Positions 57,319 through 64,000 of a DNA stretch of 64,000 nt are shown here, piece after piece. The notes below the pieces were generated by a model. It was given only the letters and a program-made list of their open reading frames with translations, made no database searches and was not told where the DNA came from. How positions within the stretch are numbered: position 1 is the first letter of the stretch; every line of letters begins with the position of its first letter. Both the position numbers and the translations under genes were made by a program. This stretch comes from Xanthobacteraceae bacterium (GTDB lineage Bacteria > Pseudomonadota > Alphaproteobacteria > Rhizobiales > Xanthobacteraceae): positions 62,001-126,000 of the forward strand of contig JAQSWY010000011.1 of the NCBI GenBank assembly GCA_029266425.1. The letters run 5' to 3'.

Positions 57319-60300
57319 ATGAACGCCGAGACGACGCAGAAGGCCGCGGCCGCCCGGGCGAAAGCGGGCCGGCGGCCTCAGCTTCGACGTATCGTGCGGC
57401 GCTGCGAGGCGCCGCGCGGCGGTCGTCGCTGGCTGCGCGTTTGCGGCTGGTCCTGCGGCGGGCTGGTCGGAGCGGTGCTGCTCGGCGCCATCGCCATCTA
57501 CACGCTGTTCGCCTCCGGCATCCTGACCGCCGATCTTGCCCGTCCCTATGTGGCACGGGCGCTGGAGCAGCGGCTCGGCAATGGCAGCAAGGTAGAGATC
57601 GGCAGCCTGTCGGCGGGCCGTGACGCGTCCGGCGGCACGCTGCTGCGGGTCAATGAGATAACGGTGCGCGATGGGCAGGGCGAGATCATCGCGAGTGCGC
57701 CGCAGGCCGAGGTGACGCTGCAATCCGGGACCATGCCATGGACCGCGACGCCGCGTCGCATCGATCTGGTCGGCGTCGAGCTCACCGTGCACATCAATGC
57801 CCAGGGCGAATTGTCGGTGGTCACCGGGCGCAACGCCAAGCCGCTGCACGCCCCGGCGCGCCAGCCCGGCGATGCTGCGCCAATTCAGGGAGCGGCCTCC
57901 CAGAATGCGCCTGCCGAAGGTGCGCCTGCTCAAGCCGAGACCAAAGGTGGGCCTACGGCGCCGTCCGATACCTTGCCGTTCGACCCGATGCATCTGCAGG
58001 GCCTCGCCGCGCTCGCCGACAGCATCGATCGCGGCGGGCTCGACGGCGCCGCGCTCACCGATGTCGGCATCAAGGATGGCACGCTGCGGATCGAGAGCGA
58101 GATCAGCGGCCGGCGCTGGGCGTTCGAGCACATCAGCATCGCGCTCAGCCGCCCGCCGGCCGGCGGCATGACGCTCGATCTCACCTCCGGCGGCACCGAC
58201 GGCCCGTGGTCGGCCAAGGCCACCATCGGCACGCTGGGTGCCGATGGACGGCCGGTCTCGGTCCAGGTGCGCGACCTCGCCCCGCACGACCTGATGATCG
58301 CCGCCGGCAAGGGCGATGGCGATCTCATCGCCACCTCGCCGCTGTCCTTCGACCTCGACAGCCGCATCGATGCCGACGGCCGCCTCGTCGCCAGCGCCGG
58401 CAAGCTCGTCGCCGGCGCCGGCGAGTTGCAGATCGGCGCCGACGTCGCCGGCCGCATGGTGCTCGACGAGGCCTCGATCGCGTTCCGCTTCGATCCGGCG
58501 CGCAAGCTGATGGTGTTCGAGCCGATCGCCATCCAGTCCGGCCCGGTCGACATCACGATCGGCGCCGAGGTCTCGCCGCCGGCGCAGCCGGGCGAGCCGT
58601 GGCGCCTGCACGCCACCGGCATCGATGCGAAGCTCGGCGGCGGCGGGCCGGATGCGGAGAAGGATCCGCCGCTCGTCATCGACCGCGCCGCCTTCGATGC
58701 GCGCTTCGAACCGGCGGCGGGCCGTCTGGTGATCGAGCAGGGCAACCTCACGGGGCCTCAGGCCGGCGTCACGCTCGGCGGCGAGCTCAATCTCGGTGCG
58801 GCCGAGCCCTTCCTCGCCATGAACGTCTCCGGCACGCCGATGTCGGCCACCGCGCTTAAGCGGCTCTGGCCGATCCTGGCGGCGCCGGATGTGCGGCGTT
58901 GGGTCTATGACCACATCATCGCCGGGGATGTCAGCAAGGTCGAGATCAACTTCACCGCGCCGCTGAACTCGATCGGCAACAAGGACCGGCCATTGCCGGC
59001 CGAGGGGCTGAGCGTCGTGGTCGTCGGCACCAACGGGGTGCTGCGGCCCGTGCCGGGCTTGCCACCGATGCGCAAGGCCGAGGTCACGGTCGAGGCGACC
59101 GGCCGCAGCGCCCATGTGGTCGCCAACAATGCCGTGCTCGACACCCCCGGCGGGCGCAGCCTCGGTTTGCCGCAGAGCGTGCTCGACATTCCCAACACCG
59201 TGCCGAAGAACCCGGCCGCCAAGGTGAGCGTCAAGGTCGCCGGTTCCGCCGCCGCGGCGATCGAATTGATGTCGATGCCGCCGTTGCGCGGCGCCGCGAG
59301 CGAGCAGGTCGACGCGGCCGGCGTGAAGGGGACGATCGACGGTACCGCCCAGATCAATCTGACCCTGCGCGAGAAGATGACCGAGCAGGATGTCGATTTC
59401 GCCTTCGAGGCTAATCTCGCCGGCTTCAGCGCCGAGAAGGTGCTGATGGGGCAGAAGCTCGACGCCGCAGCCGTGAAGGTGTTCGCCACCTCCGCGGCGA
59501 TCGTGCTGCGCGGCGACGGCAAGATCGGCGGCGCTCCGGCGAGCTTCGAGCTGCGCAAGCCGCGCGACGGCGGCGACATCGATTTCCGCCTTGCCGCCAA
59601 TATCGACGACGCCGCTCGCAGCCGCATGGACCTCGATCTCGCGGGGCTGTCCGGCACCATCGGCGTCAAGCTCACCGGCATGATGAACGACAAGGTGAAG
59701 ACCGCCGATGTCGAACTCGATCTCGGCGCGGTGCGGCTCGCCGAACTGGTGCCGGGCTGGTCGAAGCCGGCCGGCAAGCCGGCAAAGCTCACCGCCAAGG
59801 CGACCTGGACCCCGAGCGGGACGAGATTGGACGACCTTGTGGTCACCGGCTCCGGCGTCAATGTGAAGGGCAACATCGCGCTCGACTCAAAGGCGTCGCT
59901 GATCTCCGCCGACCTGCCGACCTTCCAGCTTTCCGACGGCGACAAGGCCAGCGTGAAGGCGGAGAACGTCGACGGGGCCATGAAGGTCACGGTGCGCGGC
60001 GAGGTGATCGAAGCGCGGGCCTTCCTGAAGAACCTGCTGGAAGCCCCGATCGCCGGGCGCAAGGACGAGAAACCGGCGGATATCGATCTCGATGTCAATC
60101 TTGGTGTCGTTGCCGGCAACAATGGCGAGGTGATGCGTCAGGCGGTGCTGAAGCTGTCGCGCCGCAACGGCGACCTGCGCGCCTTCTCGCTCGGCGCCCT
60201 GGTCGGGCGCGATGGCGGCGTGAACGGCGAACTGAAGGCCCGCGACAATGGCCGGCCGATGCTGCAGATCGCCACCACCGATGCCGGCGCGCTGCTGCGC

Positions 60301-60900
60301 TTCATCGATCTCTATCCCAAGATCCAGGGCGGCGATCTCTGGATCAATGTCGATGCGCCTCGCGGCGACGGCGCGCCGCAGGACGGCGTCGTCAATATGC
60401 GTGACTTCGTGATCCGTGGAGAAAGCGGGCTCGACCGCCTGATCGCCGCCGCCCCCGCGCAGAATCGCGATGGGCGCCCGGCGCCGGGCGCGGCCATCGC
60501 CTTCTCCAAGCTCCAGGTGGATTTCCAGCGCTCGCAGGGCCGCCTCGCCATACGCGACGGCGCCATCTGGGGGCCGGCGATCGGCTCGACCTTCGACGGG
60601 GTGATGGATTTCGCCGGCGACCGCGTCTCGGTGCGCGGTACCTACGTGCCGGCCTATGGGCTGAACAACATCTTCAGCAAGCTGCCGGTCCTCGGCTTCT
60701 TCCTGGGCGGGGGCCCGAACGAAGGGCTGGTCGGCGTCACCTACGAGATCGTCGGGCCGATGGGCGGGCCCACCCTGCGGGTGAACCCGATCTCGATGGT
60801 CGCGCCGGGCTTCCTGCGGAAGATCTTCGAGTTCCGCCAGGCTCCCGACCCGACCCCGCCGAAGTTGGTGCCCTCGCAGCGCGAGCAATATTCCCGGTAA
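57319..60900 (+). CDS. Large AsmA-like (DUF3971/YhdP-type) envelope protein
   Basis: 1193 residues: basic cytoplasmic start, one membrane segment (42-66), an Ala/Pro linker near 175-220, then a long repetitive beta-rich body and a conserved C-terminal block with GTYVPAYGLNNIFSKLPVLG and NEGLVGVTYEIVGPMGGPTL, typical of AsmA-like C-terminal regions. Relatives (YhdP, TamB, AsmA) bridge inner and outer membranes and are thought to move phospholipids; this role is inferred. The ATG at 57319 is chosen because the membrane anchor follows at normal distance; an in-frame frame extends further upstream over the bcp promoter. Bcp is divergent. Confidence 0.87.
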   Translation: MNAETTQKAAAARAKAGRRPQLRRIVRRCEAPRGGRRWLRVCGWSCGGLVGAVLLGAIAIYTLFASGILTADLARPYVARALEQRLGNGSKVEIGSLSAGRDASGGTLLRVNEITVRDGQGEIIASAPQAEVTLQSGTMPWTATPRRIDLVGVELTVHINAQGELSVVTGRNAKPLHAPARQPGDAAPIQGAASQNAPAEGAPAQAETKGGPTAPSDTLPFDPMHLQGLAALADSIDRGGLDGAALTDVGIKDGTLRIESEISGRRWAFEHISIALSRPPAGGMTLDLTSGGTDGPWSAKATIGTLGADGRPVSVQVRDLAPHDLMIAAGKGDGDLIATSPLSFDLDSRIDADGRLVASAGKLVAGAGELQIGADVAGRMVLDEASIAFRFDPARKLMVFEPIAIQSGPVDITIGAEVSPPAQPGEPWRLHATGIDAKLGGGGPDAEKDPPLVIDRAAFDARFEPAAGRLVIEQGNLTGPQAGVTLGGELNLGAAEPFLAMNVSGTPMSATALKRLWPILAAPDVRRWVYDHIIAGDVSKVEINFTAPLNSIGNKDRPLPAEGLSVVVVGTNGVLRPVPGLPPMRKAEVTVEATGRSAHVVANNAVLDTPGGRSLGLPQSVLDIPNTVPKNPAAKVSVKVAGSAAAAIELMSMPPLRGAASEQVDAAGVKGTIDGTAQINLTLREKMTEQDVDFAFEANLAGFSAEKVLMGQKLDAAAVKVFATSAAIVLRGDGKIGGAPASFELRKPRDGGDIDFRLAANIDDAARSRMDLDLAGLSGTIGVKLTGMMNDKVKTADVELDLGAVRLAELVPGWSKPAGKPAKLTAKATWTPSGTRLDDLVVTGSGVNVKGNIALDSKASLISADLPTFQLSDGDKASVKAENVDGAMKVTVRGEVIEARAFLKNLLEAPIAGRKDEKPADIDLDVNLGVVAGNNGEVMRQAVLKLSRRNGDLRAFSLGALVGRDGGVNGELKARDNGRPMLQIATTDAGALLRFIDLYPKIQGGDLWINVDAPRGDGAPQDGVVNMRDFVIRGESGLDRLIAAAPAQNRDGRPAPGAAIAFSKLQVDFQRSQGRLAIRDGAIWGPAIGSTFDGVMDFAGDRVSVRGTYVPAYGLNNIFSKLPVLGFFLGGGPNEGLVGVTYEIVGPMGGPTLRVNPISMVAPGFLRKIFEFRQAPDPTPPKLVPSQREQYSR

Positions 60901-60971
60901 TTATCTCCGCCCGAACAGGTGGCGCTCACGCCCGCGCGCGATTACCGTACGGCGGGGTCGGGGGCGTCTTC

Positions 60972-62132
60972 ATGCGTGCAATCCATTTCGGGCGGATCTG
61001 TCTCGTCGCAGCCGCGCTTTTCGCCGGGCTCATCGTCAGTGCGGCCGTGGCGCAGGACATCCGTATTCAGGGCATCGCGCCCCAGAAGGTCGCGCCGCCT
61101 TATGTGCCCGGCGCCGAACTGGTGGTGGCGACGCGCCTCATCCCGCCTTTCGTCATGGACAAGGCAAATTCTTCCGGCACCTCCAGCGAGCTCGAAGGCT
61201 TCAGCGTCGAGCTCTGGGAGGCGATCGCCAAGGAGGCCGGGCTCAGGAGCCGCTTCCAGGTCTATCCGACCCTGCCGGCGCTGCTCGACGCAGTGCGAAG
61301 CGGCACCAATCCGGCCGGCATTGCGGCCATCTCCGTCACCTCGGATCGCGCGCTGGTGATGGACTTCTCCCAGCCCATGTTCCGCTCCGGCCTGTCGATC
61401 CTGGTGCCGTCCGGTGGGCGGCCCGGCCTTGCGGTGTTCGCGAGCTTCATCACCTCCGACGTGCTCGCCGCGCTGGCGGTGTTCTTCGCATTGCTGCTGA
61501 TCCCGGCGCACCTTTTCTGGTTCATGCAGCGCGGCCGCAAGGAGGGTGACTGGCAGGTGCCGAGCTCCTATGGGCGCGGCATGGCCGAGACGCTCTATTG
61601 GTCAGCCGAGGCGATGATCGGCCAGGCGTCCGCCGCGCCGAAGAGCCGGCCGGGCCGGCTGCTGGCCTTCGTGTGGAAGGCGGCGGGCGTGCTGCTGATC
61701 GCCTATCTCACTGCGCTGATCGCCACCACGCTCACCGTCTCCTCGCTCCGCAGCGGCATTCAGGGGCCGGCGGATCTCATCGGCAAGCGCGTCGCCACCG
61801 TGTCGGGCAGCACGTCGTCGCGCTATCTGAGGGAGCTGAAGGCCGATCCGCTGGAGTTCGACAATTTCGACCAGGCGGTCGAGTACATGCTGAAGGGTCA
61901 GGCGATCGCCACCGTCTATGACACGCCGATGATCCTGTTCTACGCCCGCCATGCCGGCGCCGGCACCGTCAAGGTCGCCGGCTCGCCGTTCCGCACCGAG
62001 GATTACGGCATCGTCTTTCCGGCGGGCAGTGATCTGCGCCCGGTGGTCAATGCCGGCCTCCTCAAGACCATCGAGGACGGCACTTACCAGGCGATCTACG
62101 ACAAATGGTTCGGCCGCGAGAACGGCCGGTGA
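60972..62132 (+). CDS. Ionotropic glutamate receptor-like channel (GluR0 type)
   Basis: 386 residues with the prokaryotic glutamate-receptor layout: signal peptide 1-28; ligand-binding half S1 (48-150) ending in VTSDRALVMDFSQPMF, where R126 matches the Arg that holds the amino acid carboxylate; membrane helix 1 (163-184); pore loop (about 203-222, YWSAEAMIGQAS); membrane helix 2 (229-253, with AYLTALIATTLT like the SYTANLAAF gate of animal receptors); S2 (260-380), where D317 matches the acidic residue that binds the amino group. The pore loop lacks the TVGYG potassium filter of GluR0. Ligand and ion are unknown. A plain substrate-binding protein is excluded by the two internal membrane helices. 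Confidence 0.82.
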   Translation: MRAIHFGRICLVAAALFAGLIVSAAVAQDIRIQGIAPQKVAPPYVPGAELVVATRLIPPFVMDKANSSGTSSELEGFSVELWEAIAKEAGLRSRFQVYPTLPALLDAVRSGTNPAGIAAISVTSDRALVMDFSQPMFRSGLSILVPSGGRPGLAVFASFITSDVLAALAVFFALLLIPAHLFWFMQRGRKEGDWQVPSSYGRGMAETLYWSAEAMIGQASAAPKSRPGRLLAFVWKAAGVLLIAYLTALIATTLTVSSLRSGIQGPADLIGKRVATVSGSTSSRYLRELKADPLEFDNFDQAVEYMLKGQAIATVYDTPMILFYARHAGAGTVKVAGSPFRTEDYGIVFPAGSDLRPVVNAGLLKTIEDGTYQAIYDKWFGRENGR

Positions 62133-62138
62133 GGGGGC

Positions 62139-63395
62139 CTACACCGGCCGCAGCAGCACGTGCTTCTTCTTGCCGAAGGACAGCTTGATCACGCCTTCCG
62201 GCGTCAGGTCCGCCCTCGTCAGCACCGCGCGCTCGTCGGTGACGGTCGCGTCATTGACCTTGAGCCCGCCGCTCTTCACCTGGCGCCGCGCCTCGCCGTT
62301 GGAAGTGACCAGCGCGGCCTTCTCGGCGAAAGCGGCCAGCACGCCGATGCCGGCCTGGAGTTCGCCCGCCGGCACCTCGACCGTGGGCAGATCCTCGGCG
62401 ATCGCGCCTTCCTCGAAGGTCTTGCGCGCGGTCTCGGCCGCAGCCTCGGCGGCGTCACGCCCGTGCAGGATCGCGGTGACCTCGGTGGCGAGAATCTTCT
62501 TCACCTCATTGATCTCGGAGCCGCCAAGCTGTGAGAGCCGGGCGATCTCGTCCATGGGCAGCGTGGTGTATAGCTTGAGGAAGCGCGAGACGTCCGCGTC
62601 CTCGGTGTTGCGCCAGTACTGCCAGAACTCGTACGGGCCCAGCATGTCGGCGTTCAGCCAGATCGCGCCGGTCGCCGACTTGCCCATCTTGGCGCCGGAG
62701 GCGGTGGTGAGCAGCGGCGAGGTCAGGGCATAGAGCTGCGGCGTGCCCATGCGATGGCCGAGATCGATGCCGTTGACGATGTTGCCCCACTGGTCGGAGC
62801 CGCCCATCTGCACCCGGCAATCATAGCGCTTCGCCAGCTCGACGTAATCGTAGGCCTGCAGGATCATGTAGTTGAATTCGAGAAAAGACAGCGACTGCTC
62901 GCGGTCGATACGCGTCTTCACGCTGTCGAACGACAGCATGCGGTTGACCGAGAAGTGCCGGCCGACATCGCGCAGGAATTCGAGGTAGTTGAGCGCGCGA
63001 AGCCACTCCGCGTTGTTGATCATCAACGCGTCCTTCGGGCCCTCACCATAAGTGAGATAGCTCGAGAAGACCCGCTTGATCGAGGCGATATTGGCCTCGA
63101 TGGTGTCCAGCGTCATAAGCTGGCGCGCCTCGTCCTTGAAGGACGGGTCGCCCACCATGCCGGTGCCACCGCCCATCAGCGAGATCGGCCGATGGCCGGT
63201 CGCCTGCAGCCAGTGCAGCATCATGATCTGGATCAGCGAGCCGGCATGCAGGCTCGGCGCGGTCGGATCGAAGCCGATATAGGCGGTCACGGTCTCCTTC
63301 GCGAACAGGTCGTCGAGGCCCTTTTCATCGGAGATCTGATGAATGAAGCCGCGCTCGTCGAGGGTGCGGAGGAAATCGGACTTGAACTTGCTCAT
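62139..63395 (-). CDS. tyrS: Tyrosyl-tRNA synthetase
   Basis: Charges tRNA-Tyr. 418 residues of class I: HIGH-type motif PTAPSLHAG at 44-52, tyrosine-binding segment [18 protein letters not shown]-type motif KMGKS at 236-240, and a C-terminal S4-like RNA-binding domain (from about 345). Convergent with the channel gene, with only 6 bases between the stops. Divergent from anmK, sharing an 85-base promoter region. Confidence 0.97.
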   Translation of the reverse strand: MSKFKSDFLRTLDERGFIHQISDEKGLDDLFAKETVTAYIGFDPTAPSLHAGSLIQIMMLHWLQATGHRPISLMGGGTGMVGDPSFKDEARQLMTLDTIEANIASIKRVFSSYLTYGEGPKDALMINNAEWLRALNYLEFLRDVGRHFSVNRMLSFDSVKTRIDREQSLSFLEFNYMILQAYDYVELAKRYDCRVQMGGSDQWGNIVNGIDLGHRMGTPQLYALTSPLLTTASGAKMGKSATGAIWLNADMLGPYEFWQYWRNTEDADVSRFLKLYTTLPMDEIARLSQLGGSEINEVKKILATEVTAILHGRDAAEAAAETARKTFEEGAIAEDLPTVEVPAGELQAGIGVLAAFAEKAALVTSNGEARRQVKSGGLKVNDATVTDERAVLTRADLTPEGVIKLSFGKKKHVLLRPV

Positions 63396-63480
63396 ATCAG
63401 CCTGCCGGCGGTGACGCTATTTAATGTCGGGCCGGTCTAGTATCAGCTTCGCGGCGCGAGTGCATCCCGGGGAGGCGGCA

Positions 63481-64000
63481 ATGAAAGCGATCGGGCTGAT
63501 GAGCGGTACCTCGCTCGACGGCATCGACGTGGCCCTGATCGAGACCGACGGCGAGACGGTCTCGCGCTTCGGCCCCGGCCGCACCTACCCCTATGCCGAG
63601 GCCGACCGCCAACTCTTCTTCCGCGCGCTGGAGGAGGCGGTCTCGCTTGATGACCGGACGGAGCGCCCCGGCGCGCTGCGCGCCGCCGAGTTGCTGCTGA
63701 CCACCCGCCATGCCGAGGCGGTGGCGCGCTTCCTCGCCGAGACGCCCGTCGAGGGCGGCGTCGACGTGATCGGCTTCCACGGCCAGACCGTGCTGCACCG
63801 GCCTGAAGAGCGGCTCACCGTGCAACTCGGCGACGGCGCGCGGCTGATCGAGGCGCTGCGCCCACTCGCCGGGCCAGGCGTGCGCCTCGTGCATGATTTC
63901 CGCGCCGCCGATGTCGCGGCGGGCGGGCAGGGGGCGCCGTTCGTCCCCGCCTATCACAGGGCACTGGCGCGCAACCTCGACCGGCCGCAGCCCTTGCTGG
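63481..64000 (+). CDS. anmK: Anhydro-N-acetylmuramic acid kinase, 3' end beyond the window
   Basis: Phosphorylates and opens anhydroMurNAc so recycled cell wall sugar can be reused. 173 codons are visible, about half of the usual length. MKAIGLMSGTSLDGIDVALI is the family N-terminus, and VIGFHGQTVLHRP and LVHDFRAADVAAGGQGAPFVP are active-site blocks. GGGGAGG precedes the ATG. anmK next to tyrS is a common order in this group. Confidence 0.95.
   Translation, partial: MKAIGLMSGTSLDGIDVALIETDGETVSRFGPGRTYPYAEADRQLFFRALEEAVSLDDRTERPGALRAAELLLTTRHAEAVARFLAETPVEGGVDVIGFHGQTVLHRPEERLTVQLGDGARLIEALRPLAGPGVRLVHDFRAADVAAGGQGAPFVPAYHRALARNLDRPQPLL

Overview
The window is about 64 kb of GC-rich chromosome from an alphaproteobacterium, most likely order Hyphomicrobiales (Rhizobiales) and plausibly near Xanthobacteraceae (Starkeya/Ancylobacter/Xanthobacter-like). 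This placement is inferred from gene content and order: the ordered set HdaA, polyphosphate kinase, exopolyphosphatase, RNase D, AspRS; the rne - amidase - PBP1a - prfB block; an NDUFA12 complex I subunit; DUF992 and DUF2155 proteins; a B12-dependent ribonucleotide reductase; and an RNase E whose S1 domain carries a long charged insertion. No phage, IS element, CRISPR array, rRNA or tRNA gene was seen. The region is mostly core genome.

Layout. 1-1.8 kb: 3' part of oxyR, then two leftward genes for small exported proteins with the same C-x20-C tail. 2-4.5 kb: ndk and two TerC-family membrane proteins, the first behind a structured leader that resembles the Mn2+-sensing yybP-ykoY element. 4.6-9.8 kb: a molybdopterin oxidoreductase, purM-purN (leftward) and a BenE-type transporter. 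9.9-20.4 kb: CDP-alcohol phosphatidyltransferase, AI-2E family permease, hdaA, ppk, ppx, rnd, two small genes and aspS. 20.3-25 kb: a tandem duplication of a large exported protein gene that carried along the last 82 bp of aspS. 25-29 kb: malic enzyme, a glycine-zipper protein and two cold-shock genes that share a conserved leader. 29-36 kb: nrdJ with a perfect DnaA-box sequence upstream, GFA protein, NDUFA12, DUF2155, aat. 36-39 kb: a VapBC module, accC-accB and aroQ. 39.3-43.5 kb: DsbA-like oxidoreductase, M48 protease, aminotransferase, lipoprotein. 43.7-53.5 kb: rne, amidase, mrcA, GST, prfB. 53.6-64 kb: membrane protein, methyltransferase, M23 peptidase, Bcp, an AsmA-like giant, a glutamate-receptor-like channel, tyrS and the start of anmK.

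Two families of intergenic palindromic repeats punctuate the window. Nine copies of a roughly 100 bp two-armed element begin GCATCCTTCGAGG and end with its complement. Four copies of a second element are built on CGTCATCCCGG/GGATGACG. Almost all lie just 3' of a gene, and none lies between divergent promoters.

Functional themes are nucleotide supply (ndk, purMN, nrdJ), replication control (hdaA, the DnaA box before nrdJ), polyphosphate metabolism, envelope and peptidoglycan work (amidase, PBP1a, M23, AsmA-like, M48), lipid synthesis (accBC, phosphatidyltransferase) and translation (aspS, tyrS, prfB, aat). The observations most worth following are the aspS-tail-carrying tandem duplication, the GluR0-like receptor channel, the candidate Mn riboswitch, the shared csp leader and the sites upstream of nrdJ.
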